Source: Streptacidiphilus jeojiense (GTDB lineage Bacteria > Actinomycetota > Actinomycetes > Streptomycetales > Streptomycetaceae). From it: a stretch of 64,000 nucleotides of DNA. The notes beneath the pieces are model-generated. The model was not told the origin of the DNA. It did not search any database and saw only the letters and a list, made by a program, of their open reading frames with translations. The stretch covers positions 39,599-103,598 of the forward strand of contig NZ_JOEH01000032.1 in the NCBI RefSeq assembly GCF_000719095.1. Reading direction: 5' to 3'. Position numbers and translations under genes: made by a program. Positions within the stretch are counted from its first letter, which is position 1. Each line of letters begins with the position of its first letter. This document shows, in pieces, positions 17,720 through 27,066 of this stretch.

Positions 17720-18028
17720 CTATGCGCGGATGCGGCCGGGGAAGAGCTCCGTGACGCGTTGATCGACCGTCAGATGGAGCCGTAGCCTGCCCGTCGTGGG
17801 AGCCGTCGCACCGGTGAGTGCGGCCTCGGCTTCGCCTTCCCGTAGGAGAAGCAGCACGGCGAGGCCGTCGGCGGCGATCTTGTGGGCGGCGGAGCGAGTG
17901 ATGGCCATGTCGTAGGACTTCCAGGTGGCGTGCGGGTCCACGTGCTGCAGGCCGGCTAGGACGGGAATGGTGCTGGCCTTGGTCAACTCCGCGAGGAGGG
18001 CTTGACGCAGGGTGCCGACGACGGTCAT
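17720..18028 (-). CDS. Small third gene of the SNF2-SWIM operon
   Basis: A 102-residue soluble protein (MTVVGTLRQALLAELTKAST...), starting at ATG 18028, which overlaps the stop of the SWIM gene by 4 bases. It is therefore the last of a tightly coupled trio. It looks helical at the N-terminus with beta strands later. No family was recognised. The coupling suggests a subunit or regulator of the helicase complex. Confidence 0.65.
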   Translation of the reverse strand: MTVVGTLRQALLAELTKASTIPVLAGLQHVDPHATWKSYDMAITRSAAHKIAADGLAVLLLLREGEAEAALTGATAPTTGRLRLHLTVDQRVTELFPGRIRA

Positions 18029-18954
18029 GGGCGCTCCGACCCCGTATCGGAACGCTGGCCGCGCGGGCCGCATACGGCCGGAGCCGACGGCGGGGCAGCG
18101 AGTCGCTCGCGAAGGTCTGCGATGTCCAGGCCCAGACGGTCGGCGACCTCGGGGAGCGGGGTCAGCGGGATCGCCTCGGCGAGTCGAAGGGCGTCCTCGA
18201 GGAGGGCGCACTGCAGGGGCGCTCCGGTCAGCAGGTGGTTTCTGGCCTGGGCGGCAGCGTCCCGGACCAGTGCATGGAGTTGGTCGGCTGTGGGCGCGGG
18301 GGCTGGCGGTGGCGGCCACGCGGCGGAGTGCGGCTCGGGTTCGGCGAAGGGCCCGGGCGCGGGCAGAGCGGGGGCTTCGGGGCGGTTGCGGTACCAGTCC
18401 CAGGCCTGCTGCGCGGAGATGCGCGGTGGTGTCGCCGCGGTGGGGCAGTGATCGGGGTCGGCGGGTGCGGCGTGGACCTGGGGCAGGGGAAGCAGGCCGC
18501 GCAGGGCTGCGAAGGCCGCCGGGGTAGTGCGGAGCCGGTGGGTGACGGCGTGGGCCAGGGCCGCGGAGTGGTGGCAGGGCGGGGTCCCGCACGTGCAGGC
18601 GAAGCCGATGTGCTGCGCGGCCGGGGCCAGTTCCGTGCCCGCGCAGTGGGCCGGGTCGGCGAGGCAGTCGGAGAGTTCTCCCGCACGCAGCCGGGTGGCG
18701 TGGCCGCAGGTAGTGCTGCTCTCCAGCAAAGCGGTGATCTCGGCCTGGCAGAGCATCGGCACGGTGATGGCGGTGTGCGCCTGGTGGCCGGTATGGCGTG
18801 CGGTGGCCATGGCGGAGGCGTGGCCGGGGGACAGGGTGAGGTTGGTGATGCCGCCGGCGGCGAAGTCGTTGTGCCCAGCCAGCAGGAGGGCGTCGTCGCC
18901 GATGGCGGTGCGCAGGGCGCTGCCCCAGGCGTCCGGCCAGGGGGTGTGGGTCAT
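18025..18954 (-). CDS. SWIM zinc-finger protein coupled to the SNF2 helicase
   Basis: A 309-residue protein from ATG 18954, whose ATG overlaps the helicase stop (ATGA). Residues 119-129 (ACTCGTPPCHH) give CxCx4CxH at C120, C122, C127 and H129, the SWIM zinc-binding motif found in bacterial SNF2 partners and predicted to contact DNA or protein. The C-terminal third is Pro-rich, then a helical segment near 225-290. SWIM proteins are commonly encoded beside SNF2/HepA-type helicases, so the pairing is a known arrangement. The process they serve is not established. Confidence 0.82.
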   Translation of the reverse strand: MTHTPWPDAWGSALRTAIGDDALLLAGHNDFAAGGITNLTLSPGHASAMATARHTGHQAHTAITVPMLCQAEITALLESSTTCGHATRLRAGELSDCLADPAHCAGTELAPAAQHIGFACTCGTPPCHHSAALAHAVTHRLRTTPAAFAALRGLLPLPQVHAAPADPDHCPTAATPPRISAQQAWDWYRNRPEAPALPAPGPFAEPEPHSAAWPPPPAPAPTADQLHALVRDAAAQARNHLLTGAPLQCALLEDALRLAEAIPLTPLPEVADRLGLDIADLRERLAAPPSAPAVCGPRGQRSDTGSERP

Positions 18955-21900
18955 CGGTGCGCTCCCAGGGCGATCAGGTCGCAGATCTGTTCGTCGCTCA
19001 GTTCGGTCAGGGCGGAGTAGCCGTCGGCCAGGACGGCGTCGGCCAGCGCGCGTTTGTGACGCAGAAGGTCGTCGACGCGGTCTTCGAGGGTGTTCTCGGT
19101 GATGAGTTGGTGCACGGTGACGGTGCGCTGCTGGCCCAGGCGGTGGGCGCGGTCGATGGCCTGGCTTTCCTTTGCGGGGTTCCAGGGGCGGTCGAACAGG
19201 ACCACATGGCTGGCGCGGGTCAGGGTCAGGCCGGTGCCGCCGGCTTTGACGGTCATGACCATGGTGCGTCCAGGGGCGGCCTGGAAGGCGTCGATGATCT
19301 TTTGGCGGTCGCGGCCGGCGGCGATGTCGCCGCTGAAGTACAGCGGTTTGAGGCCGTGGGCGCGCAGGTGGTGGACGAGGTGGCGGGCCATGGTGCGGTA
19401 GCCGGTGAAGATGAGCGTGGACTCCTGGGGGTCGGTCAGTACCGGCAGAAGGTCGTCGAGAGCGGCGAGTTTGCCGGAGCGGGCGGCAGCGCGCTCGGGG
19501 TCGTGGTGGCCGTCCGCGGGTTCGCGCAGGAAGTGGGCGGGGGAGTTGCAGATCTGCTGGAGCTGCAGGAACAGGGTCAGCAGCAGGCCCCTGCGGTGCA
19601 TGCCTTCGGCGGAGCGCAGTTCGCGCAACGTCTGGTCGGCGACCTGCTGGTAGAGGTCGGCCTGCTCGGAAGAGAGCGAGACCACGCGCGGGGCGATGAT
19701 CTTCGCGGGCAGTTCGGTGGCGATGCCGGGGTCGCCCTTGCGGCGGCGGAGCATGAAGGCCTTCAGGAGCGCGGAGAGGCGTTCGGTCAGGCCGGTGTCG
19801 GTGATGTTGGCTTCGATGGGTCGGGCGAACTGGTCGCGGAAGGCGCGCAGCGGCCCGAACAGGCCGGGGTTGAGCCAGTCCATAACGGCCCAGGCCTCGG
19901 TCAGGTTGTTCTCGACCGGGGTGCCGGTCAGCGCGGTGCGGGCGGTGGTGTTCAGCAGGCGCATGGCGCGCGCGGCGCCGGTGCGGTGGTTCTTGATGGC
20001 CTGGGCCTCGTCGGCGACGACCAGGTCGAAGGGTTGCTCGACCAGGATGTCGACGTCGCGTCGCAGCGTCTCGTAGGTGGTCAGGACGATGCTGTTGGCG
20101 GTGGCGTCGTGCAGGTCGCGGCCGGGTCCGTGGTAGCGCACGGTGGCGACGCTGGGAGCGAAGCGGTGGATCTCGCGTTCCCAGGTGACGAGCATGGAGG
20201 CCGGGCACACGATCAGGGTCGGGCCGGCGGGGTGGCGCTCGTGCTCGCGGCGGTGCAGGTGCAGGGCCAGGGCGGTGACGGACTTGCCCAGGCCCATGTC
20301 GTCGGCCAGTAGTGCGCCGAAGCCGGCGTCGGTGGTGTTGGCCAGCCACGCCAGGCCCTGGAGCTGGTAGTCGCGCAACGTGGCCTGCAGGGTGGGTGGC
20401 GGGTCGACCGGGCGGGTTCGGGAGCCGCTGCGCAGGAAGGCCACGATGGCGGCCAGGACGTCCTCCGGCTGGCAGGGGAAGGTCTGGCCGTCGCAGGTGA
20501 GGGTGCCGGTCAGGGCGGCGCGCAGTGCCTCCCCGGAGGCCATGGGTGGGATGGTGGGGTCGGCTGCGCGCTCCGCGGTGGCCTGGTCCAGCAGGACCCA
20601 GGTGTCGCGTACGCGTGTCAGCGGGCGTGGCGCGCGGGCCAGGTCCTGCGCCTGCTGCGCGGTCAGGTCCTCGCCGTCGACGGACAGTTGCCAGCGCCCG
20701 GCGAACAGGTCGTTCAAGCAGAACGTGGGCCGTGCGGCCTCGGGCGGGCACGCAGGGCGCCGGCCCACGACGGCGCGGGTATGCAGCGCGCTGGTCCACT
20801 GCTGATCCCACTCCACCAGCAGGCCCAGCTGCTCCAGCTGGCGTCGGGTGTCACCCAGCAGCAGCACCGCCTCGTTGCCGAACAGGCTGATCATGTCGGG
20901 GACCGGGCGCTCCAGGAGCCGCTCGGCCGGCGGCCAGTGTGGCGCCAGGCGGCGCAGGCAGCGCCGGATGTCGGCCAGCACAAGCGGGTCGGAGCCTCGC
21001 TGTTGGACCGGATTCCAGTGCCGCTCCGGTGCGCCTGCGCTGGCGGGGACCCGGACGGACACCTCGCCCAACAGCAGCTCGGTGTCGTGCGGGCTGTTGT
21101 TCTTCGGGCGCCGCACGGTCAGCTTCAGCTCCACTGCTACTGCGTCGGGCTGCAGTTCGGTGATGTCGTCCGCCCAGCGCAACAGCGCGGGACTGCGCTG
21201 CTGGCGCGGAACGGCTGCGGTGAAGGGACCGCCGCCCAGGACCGCGGGGGTACCCGGTCCGCGCAGCATGGCCTCGGCGACCGCGTCCAGAGCGGCGCGC
21301 ACCACGATCCGCGGCGCCCACAGCCGGTTCCGGCGCAACCCGGTGGCCACACCGCAGTGCCCGGTGGCCACCATGGCCTGCCGCAGCTGCCTTGCGCGTT
21401 CCTTGTGCTCGGGCGTCAGCGGCCCGGCCCGCCACAGATCCGTGCCCTGATCGCCGACGGCGGGGTGGACCCGGCCGGCGGCCACCAACTCCAGGCCCAG
21501 CCCGATCACCTGCCGCCAGACCCGCACCGAGTGCGCTTCCTTGCCCCGGTCCCGGCACCCGGCCAGGGCGTTGGCGAGCAGCCGCACCGGCACCTGCCAG
21601 CACGGCACCTGCTGCGCGGCGACCATCGCGCCCCTCTCCGGCAGTAGCAGCTCGGCCTGGCAGGCTCGCAGCGGCCGGGGTACCGGCCCGGGCAGCGGAA
21701 GCCGGTCCAGGCGGTAGAGCAGGAACCGGGCGCTCTCGCCCTGCACGTCGATGGTCAGTTCCGCACCCTGCTCCAGTGCGTCGCGCAGTGCTTCGCAGGC
21801 CGCTTCGGCCTCGCCGCGTTCCGCCGCGGGCCCGCCGGGGCCATGGCTCAACCGCTCGTCCCGCACCGCCTGCGGCAGCACGGGCGCGGCTGGCTCTGGC

Positions 21901-23498
21901 GCCGCGGCCACAGGTTCCGCGGCGGCCTGCACTGGTGCGGCGATCAGGTCCAGCAACTCGGCTGCGGCGGCGGTCTGCGCAGCGCGCTTGGTCGGGCCGG
22001 CGCCGGTCGCGCGCACCGGCCGGCCGCCGCTGCGGCAGGTGACGGCTGCCACGAAGCCGTGCTGCTTGTCCACCTGGCCCTCGCCCACGTGCAGCGCGGA
22101 GACCTTCCCCTTCATCTTGGCGTCGTTGAGGAGCATCAACGGGTTCTTGCCGGTGGCTGCCGTCTTGTCGGTCCGGGGCGGCGGCGCCTCCTTGGTCGCA
22201 CGAGTGCGTGCGGCCAGCAGCTCCTGGGCTGCTTGCAGGCGCGCCCCGGAGCGGCCCACGCTGCGGCCTGTTGCCGACAGCAGCTGGCCCTCACTGACGC
22301 AGGCCGCCACACACACGAACTTCGGCTCCAGCCCGGAGATGCCCGGGTGCTCCTTGAACACCAGGTCGCTGATCTTTCCCTGGTCCTGCAGCCCCTCCAG
22401 ACTCTCCAGCGGCCCACAGGGTGTCGAGACGCCAGACGCACCAGCCGCCGTCGCCGGCGCGGGTGACCTGGAGGGCAGCAGGCCCAACGGAAGGCCGGCG
22501 AGCACGGACAGGACCTGGAGACTCGCCGCGCCGCGCGCGTGACGCTTCGTGGCCAACCACGGGCTACGCTCGGTGATGACCTCCCCGCCCACCAGACACT
22601 GAACAGTCGAGCGGAACCCGCCCGAGCCCGCGCCAGCCACGTCGCTGAACTCGGGTCCGGGTAGGTTGCGCACCGACTGGTGCAGCGTCAGCACCGCCAC
22701 CGCCGTGCCCGGTTCCGCACGCGCCACCTGCAGGGCCGCGATCCGGGCCGGCATCCACGCCTCGCCGTCCGGGGTGAACAGCACCGCATGCAAATCACGC
22801 GGGATCAGCAACCCGGCCCCAATCCGCGACATGACCTCAGCGACCACCGCCGGCGCGACCTGCGGCTGCTCCAACGCCGCCTGCAACCGTGCGGCGAACG
22901 ACAGGTCGCGGGCCGCCCCACCGCTGCTGCCTGCGATACGGGCGGCAGGCAACCACGCCGCGGCCTTGACCGCCACCTGCTCCACCGGCTCGCAGCCGCT
23001 CACATGCCCCAGCAGGGTGACCGCCGCGTACTGCTGCGCCGCCTTATGGGTCGTGCGCGTGACCACCGCACCATGGACCGCGCCGGAGGCGCCCCGCCAG
23101 CCCGCCTGGCAGCTGAAGTGCTCGGGCACTGACGGTGGCAGGTCGCACACCACGAAGGCATTGGCGACCCCGGCCTGCTGCGCGTGGCAGTGCAGCACCG
23201 AGGTGGCCACCTCCGGGCGGGCCTGTACGAAGGCCCACGCCGACGCGGTGGCCGGATGCCCCGGCGCGAAGCGGGGCAATCGCAGTAGCAGCAGTCGCAA
23301 CTCCTGGACACCCAGTCGCCCGCAGGCGGCACGGGCGGCAGCCTCCGCGCCGAAGTCGGCGGTCATCCGACGGTCCGCGCAGACCCGCTGCAGCAGCTTC
23401 GCGAACGCCTGCGGGTCCACCGCCGCCAGACCCACACGGGCGCCCGGGGCACCCGGACGCGGCACTGCAGCGGAATGAGTCGAAGGGGGAGTCGCCAT
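18951..23498 (-). CDS. Giant SNF2-family helicase with N-terminal dsRBD-like units
   Basis: A 1515-residue protein. The C-terminal ~480 residues form a complete SNF2 motor: LRDYQLQGLAWL, Walker A ADDMGLGKS near 1067, Walker B VVADEAQAIKNH near 1164, LTGTPVENNL, and motif VI DRAHRLGQQRTV near 1454. Upstream (~900-1050) is a bacterial SNF2-associated region. Residues ~362-432 and ~451-519 each resemble a double-stranded-RNA-binding domain. The second starts NPLMLLNDAKMKGKVSAL and ends GAGPTKRAAQTAAAAELLDL, matching the PxxxLNE...KG and GxGxSKKxAKxxAA pattern. Two weaker C-terminal halves of the same kind lie near 108-165 and 290-335. It heads a three-gene coupled operon. Confidence 0.88.
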   Translation of the reverse strand: MATPPSTHSAAVPRPGAPGARVGLAAVDPQAFAKLLQRVCADRRMTADFGAEAAARAACGRLGVQELRLLLLRLPRFAPGHPATASAWAFVQARPEVATSVLHCHAQQAGVANAFVVCDLPPSVPEHFSCQAGWRGASGAVHGAVVTRTTHKAAQQYAAVTLLGHVSGCEPVEQVAVKAAAWLPAARIAGSSGGAARDLSFAARLQAALEQPQVAPAVVAEVMSRIGAGLLIPRDLHAVLFTPDGEAWMPARIAALQVARAEPGTAVAVLTLHQSVRNLPGPEFSDVAGAGSGGFRSTVQCLVGGEVITERSPWLATKRHARGAASLQVLSVLAGLPLGLLPSRSPAPATAAGASGVSTPCGPLESLEGLQDQGKISDLVFKEHPGISGLEPKFVCVAACVSEGQLLSATGRSVGRSGARLQAAQELLAARTRATKEAPPPRTDKTAATGKNPLMLLNDAKMKGKVSALHVGEGQVDKQHGFVAAVTCRSGGRPVRATGAGPTKRAAQTAAAAELLDLIAAPVQAAAEPVAAAPEPAAPVLPQAVRDERLSHGPGGPAAERGEAEAACEALRDALEQGAELTIDVQGESARFLLYRLDRLPLPGPVPRPLRACQAELLLPERGAMVAAQQVPCWQVPVRLLANALAGCRDRGKEAHSVRVWRQVIGLGLELVAAGRVHPAVGDQGTDLWRAGPLTPEHKERARQLRQAMVATGHCGVATGLRRNRLWAPRIVVRAALDAVAEAMLRGPGTPAVLGGGPFTAAVPRQQRSPALLRWADDITELQPDAVAVELKLTVRRPKNNSPHDTELLLGEVSVRVPASAGAPERHWNPVQQRGSDPLVLADIRRCLRRLAPHWPPAERLLERPVPDMISLFGNEAVLLLGDTRRQLEQLGLLVEWDQQWTSALHTRAVVGRRPACPPEAARPTFCLNDLFAGRWQLSVDGEDLTAQQAQDLARAPRPLTRVRDTWVLLDQATAERAADPTIPPMASGEALRAALTGTLTCDGQTFPCQPEDVLAAIVAFLRSGSRTRPVDPPPTLQATLRDYQLQGLAWLANTTDAGFGALLADDMGLGKSVTALALHLHRREHERHPAGPTLIVCPASMLVTWEREIHRFAPSVATVRYHGPGRDLHDATANSIVLTTYETLRRDVDILVEQPFDLVVADEAQAIKNHRTGAARAMRLLNTTARTALTGTPVENNLTEAWAVMDWLNPGLFGPLRAFRDQFARPIEANITDTGLTERLSALLKAFMLRRRKGDPGIATELPAKIIAPRVVSLSSEQADLYQQVADQTLRELRSAEGMHRRGLLLTLFLQLQQICNSPAHFLREPADGHHDPERAAARSGKLAALDDLLPVLTDPQESTLIFTGYRTMARHLVHHLRAHGLKPLYFSGDIAAGRDRQKIIDAFQAAPGRTMVMTVKAGGTGLTLTRASHVVLFDRPWNPAKESQAIDRAHRLGQQRTVTVHQLITENTLEDRVDDLLRHKRALADAVLADGYSALTELSDEQICDLIALGAHR

Positions 23499-24017
23499 GA
23501 GAACCTTCAGGAAACCGGCACGTCACTATGCGTGCTTCGCTTTTTAGAATCAGCAACAGAGCGTGACAGACTGCCAGTTAATTCATCCCGATTTCACCGC
23601 TTTGCGCGCGATTGAGTACACAGATGTGCGACGGCCAGGGATTTGATTGACGATGCGCTACAGGGGGCGGGTCGCCGGCGGCTTCTCCGGGCCGAACGCA
23701 ACGGCGCGAATGGGCGACCCTCACGCGCTGTCCAGACTGTGCTCCACTGTTACTCAGAAAGACTGTGTGCGGCACGATGATGCACACCACCGTGCCCGAC
23801 AGGAACAGTCCCGTTGGCGCCGCCCTGGTCGTGCACCGGCGCGGCCAATGAGGTCGCTCCCACGACCCGGCTGACCGCCCTGTCGGCACCGGGCCGCCTG
23901 GGTCGGACCCTGCGGTGCCGGACGTGATCCACAAACCGCGTACACGCCCAACCCCGGTGTGCTGAAATGCGAGAAGCCAGGGGCACGGCGGGCTCCAACT
24001 GCAGCAGGGAGCAGCCG
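23499..24017. other. Divergent intergenic region, SNF2 operon / CPBP gene
   Basis: About 520 bases with no credible gene. The first half (23499-23660) is noticeably less G+C-rich than its surroundings (CGCTTTTTAGAATCAGC, then CCAGTTAATTCATCCC), fitting a promoter region for the leftward helicase operon. The right half should hold the CPBP gene promoter. Open frames here give unconvincing translations. Confidence 0.5.
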
Positions 24018-24914
24018 ATGGAAGGTCAACCCGAAGGCCCGGCCGGCCTGCTGGACCCAGCAGCCCCGACCACGGTCACCATCCCGGGCGACAGCAGGCA
24101 GCGCATGTTCCACGTCCCGGGACTGGTACTGGCAGCAGCGGTCGCCGCGATGTACCTGTTCCTGGAGATCTCCTTCGCCCTCCCGGGAGCAGCCGCGGCC
24201 GCCGGCGGACACGCCGTGGCCGACGTGCACGCCTCCAACCGGCAGGCCTTCGCGGCTGCCTTCGCCTGGACCATGATGGGCGCGATGTGCCTGGCAGCCC
24301 TGGCCGCGGCCGAGCCCTGGAGCGCCATCAGCGCACCACTGCGCCCGGCCAGTCGACTGCTGCCGACCGCCGCTGTGGTGTTCTGTCTGGCCGAACTGCC
24401 GACCGTGGTGCTCAGCGCGGTCCAGCACTGGACCTTGGACCGCTTGCCTGGAGCCGGCTCCTACCTCGGGGGCGCTGCCCAGACCCCGGTGCTCGGATCG
24501 GTGACGGAATCCATCGCCGCCGGCTTCAGCGAGGAAGTCGTGGTCCTTGCCGGCCCGGTGCTGCTCCTGCGGGCCGTGTGGCGTCGACCGCTGGGCCCGG
24601 TCGGACGCGGATGCCTGATCACGGTCCTGGCGGCGCTCCGGCTGTCGTACCACGTCGAGTACGGGTTGGGTGTCCTTCCGTTGCTGCCGTGGGCCATCGC
24701 TTGTGCCCTGATCTACGAGCGGTCCCGCGCGCTGATCCCGCTGATGATCGCGCACGCCGTCTACGACGTCGTGGTGACCATGGCCAACCGCGTCGACTCC
24801 TACACCCAGGAGACCCTGATCCTCGCAGTGGCCTGCGCCGTGGTGGCCGTCTACGCGCTGCTGTCGCTGCGGCAGGCCCGAACTGCCGACTCGCTGCTTC
24901 TGCCCCGCGGGTGA
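24018..24914 (+). CDS. CPBP-family intramembrane metalloprotease homologue
   Basis: A 298-residue polytopic membrane protein. The three CPBP motifs are recognisable: GFSEEVVVL near 169-177 (the EE pair), SYHVEYG near 209-215 (His), and IAHAVYDVV near 242-250 (HxxxD). The family covers Rce1-like CAAX proteases and bacteriocin-immunity or abortive-infection proteins. I choose ATG 24018 over the earlier in-frame start because AGGGA precedes it and the earlier region lacks natural composition. It is divergent from the helicase operon. Substrate unknown. Confidence 0.75.
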   Translation: MEGQPEGPAGLLDPAAPTTVTIPGDSRQRMFHVPGLVLAAAVAAMYLFLEISFALPGAAAAAGGHAVADVHASNRQAFAAAFAWTMMGAMCLAALAAAEPWSAISAPLRPASRLLPTAAVVFCLAELPTVVLSAVQHWTLDRLPGAGSYLGGAAQTPVLGSVTESIAAGFSEEVVVLAGPVLLLRAVWRRPLGPVGRGCLITVLAALRLSYHVEYGLGVLPLLPWAIACALIYERSRALIPLMIAHAVYDVVVTMANRVDSYTQETLILAVACAVVAVYALLSLRQARTADSLLLPRG

Positions 24915-24999
24915 GCCCGGCTGACGTCCGGATCAGTAGTTGACCTGGAGAACGGGACCGCCGAGCAGTTCATAGAGCACTCGGACAGCCTGACATCTC

Positions 25000-26007
25000 C
25001 TACGCGGCCCCGCGCTTCCGGCCGGCCTTCCGCACCGCGTCCTGCAACTGCTCGCGGGTCATGTTCGACCGCCCGGCAATATGCAGCTCGGAAGCCAACT
25101 CGTACAACTGCGCCTTGGTCATGCTGTCGAGCTGCGCGGACGTGCGCCGCTGCCCGACCCGAGTCACCGTCGCCGTCTCCTCGGCGGCCTCCGGCTCCGG
25201 ATCCGGCTGCGCACCGCGATCGGACGGCGCAGACCGGTCCAGGCTCCGTCGCAGCGCCTCCATCAGGTCCACGACGTTCGTCGCGCCCGGCGCCTCGGCC
25301 GCATGCACGATCTCCTCCCCGGCTCGCTTGGCGTCGATGAGTGCGCGGATCTTGTCCTGGAACTCGTCGCGGTAGTCGGCGGGGTTCCACTCGATGCTCA
25401 TGGCCTCGATGAGTTGCTTGGCCATGGCGAGCTGCTCGGCTGCCAGGCGGGTGTGGCCGGGCAGCTGGGGCAGTTCCTTGGCGGGGTCACGGACCTCGTC
25501 GGCGTAGTGGAGCGTGTGCAGCTCCAGCGCGCCCTGTTCGTTGGGCCGGATCGCCGTCAGGTACTGCGAGCCGCGCATGACAAATGTGCCGACACCGATC
25601 TTCCCGGTCTCCTCCAGAGCCTCCAGGAACAGGGCGTAGATCTGCCCGAACTCCTCGCCCCGCGGAGCCAGGTAGTAGCTGGAGTCGTAGAACCGCGGGT
25701 CGACTGCGCCCGGGTCAACGAACCCGGCGATCTCGATCAGGCGCGAGCGCCCCGGTGCGATGTCGTCGAGCTCGGACGGCTCGATGATTGCGTAGGTGTC
25801 GTCGCCGAGGTCGTAGCCCTTGACGATGTCGTTGAACGCGACCTCTTCGCCGGTGCGCTCGTTGACGCGCTTGATCCGCACCCGGTCACTGGTACCGCGC
25901 TCGATCTGCCGGAAGCGGACCTTGTGCTCCTGCGTCGCCGAATACAGCCCGACCGGGACGGTGACCAGCCCGAACGACACTGCGCCGGTCCAGATTGCCC
26001 GGGCCAT
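25000..26007 (-). CDS. ku: Ku DNA end-binding protein
   Basis: A 335-residue bacterial Ku: MARAIWTGAVSFGLVTVPVG and IVKGYDLGDDTYAIIEPSEL are hallmark sequences of the N-terminal half, and the Ku core ends near residue 255. The C-terminus carries a helical SAP/HeH-like motif (KAQLYELASELHIAGRSNM) and a basic tail. Ku homodimers bind DNA ends and recruit LigD in non-homologous end joining. There is no ligD nearby. On a linear replicon it sits about 2 kb upstream of tap and tpg, where it could affect handling of the ends. That link is inference. Confidence 0.95.
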   Translation of the reverse strand: MARAIWTGAVSFGLVTVPVGLYSATQEHKVRFRQIERGTSDRVRIKRVNERTGEEVAFNDIVKGYDLGDDTYAIIEPSELDDIAPGRSRLIEIAGFVDPGAVDPRFYDSSYYLAPRGEEFGQIYALFLEALEETGKIGVGTFVMRGSQYLTAIRPNEQGALELHTLHYADEVRDPAKELPQLPGHTRLAAEQLAMAKQLIEAMSIEWNPADYRDEFQDKIRALIDAKRAGEEIVHAAEAPGATNVVDLMEALRRSLDRSAPSDRGAQPDPEPEAAEETATVTRVGQRRTSAQLDSMTKAQLYELASELHIAGRSNMTREQLQDAVRKAGRKRGAA

Positions 26008-26158
26008 ACGCGCTCCTCACCGTGATGGTCATGGGCGCCGCCTGCGCGTGCCGGTGGACCGACGGATCTCTGCCACTGCTACCCATGAACCCGGTCATCC
26101 GCGCAGGTGGCACAGAATCATCGTCACGCCGCCCACCTCCGGGTGCATCCGGAGCGGG

Positions 26159-26374
26159 TCAGGCAGCGTCCAGAATCGCGCGGGCCTGCTCGTCCACGGA
26201 GATCAGCTCGTCGGAAACCCCGTACTCGGACGCCAGCGCGTACACCTCGGGCCATGTTCCGGCAGCCCGCTCGAGGACCACCTGGTCGTTCCGGCACTCG
26301 TACACCGCCACGGTCACGCCGTCGCCACGGGCCTGGTGGATGTAGAACCCGAGGACCTCCGCATCACTGTCCAT
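26159..26374 (-). CDS. Small hypothetical protein
   Basis: A 71-residue acidic protein (MDSDAEVLGFYIHQARGDGV...), starting at ATG 26374, with an alternating alpha/beta pattern and codon bias of a real gene. It lies upstream of ku on the same strand after a 150-base gap. No family was recognised. Confidence 0.5.
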   Translation of the reverse strand: MDSDAEVLGFYIHQARGDGVTVAVYECRNDQVVLERAAGTWPEVYALASEYGVSDELISVDEQARAILDAA

Positions 26375-26454
26375 GCGCCCATCGTCTGGGAGAGGCGTGC
26401 GAGGTGCACTCTGGAGAGGGCACTGTCGCCGCTCGGTGCAGCAACGAGCCCGGC

Positions 26455-26697
26455 TCAGTCTCCCGGCGGCAGCGTCGCGCGATAGGCACGACGGCAGGCC
26501 ACGCAGCGGGTCTCGGCCCTGAGCTCCTCGAGCTCCGCGATCGGCAACGTCCCCGCTGCCGGCGTCAGCTCATGTCCGCACAGCCCGGTGCTCTTGCCGG
26601 TGTGGACCACGTGCCACAGGTGGATGGCTCGCCCGCCAGGAGCGGGCCGGAACTCGACCTTCAGTTCGACCATGTGGCCACTCCCGCTGCCCGGCAT
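26455..26697 (-). CDS. Small putative zinc-ribbon protein
   Basis: An 80-residue protein. MVELKVEFRPAPGGRAIHLW suggests that the true start may be the internal ATG at 26673 rather than 26697. A CGH element and a later CVACRRAY could together bind zinc. It is one of three small minus-strand genes upstream of ku. Function unknown. Confidence 0.5.
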   Translation of the reverse strand: MPGSGSGHMVELKVEFRPAPGGRAIHLWHVVHTGKSTGLCGHELTPAAGTLPIAELEELRAETRCVACRRAYRATLPPGD

Positions 26698-26715
26698 GGC
26701 CGTCCGGCCGTCACC

Positions 26716-26901
26716 TCAGGCGGCCTCTTTGATTTTGATGTCCGCCTCGGCGGCGGCCCGCTTGACGGCCTCCACGCCCTTGATGGCCACGGCCTTGGTC
26801 GGGTAGCCCTCGCCGGATGCCACGGTCTCGCCGTTGCCGGCCTTGAGGCGGAACCGCCACTGGTTGGCCTTGTCTTCGTAGACCTCGAAGTGCGCCGACA
26901 T
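26716..26901 (-). CDS. DUF1508/YegP-like small protein
   Basis: A 61-residue protein (MSAHFEVYEDKANQWRFRLK...) with the FEVYxDxxxxWRFRLKAxNG opening and SGEGYxTKxxAxxGVEAVK continuation of the DUF1508 (YegP) family, small beta-beta-alpha proteins of unknown role. ATG 26901 is preceded by CAGGAG and fits the family length. An upstream in-frame start at 26967 is less likely. Confidence 0.75.
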   Translation of the reverse strand: MSAHFEVYEDKANQWRFRLKAGNGETVASGEGYPTKAVAIKGVEAVKRAAAEADIKIKEAA

Positions 26902-27066
26902 CTGTGCTCCTGGTGGTTTCGAAACGAGTTGTATCGGCACGCTACGTCCGGTCAGGGCGGTCGGCATCCCAGGCCGCGGTCCCTTCCCCCACGTCAGAGG
27001 CCTCTACCGCCGCACCCCTGCGGCCCCCGGCCGGGCGAACTCTCAGGTTCGGCACCCGGGGGTAGA

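Noticed and set aside
18957..20312. Plus-strand frame opposite the SNF2 motor domain
   Set aside because: The antisense strand carries all SNF2 motifs. The plus translation is unnatural.
23578..23934. 118-codon minus-strand frame between the SNF2 and CPBP genes
   Set aside because: Unnatural composition, no start signal, and it lies in a divergent promoter region.
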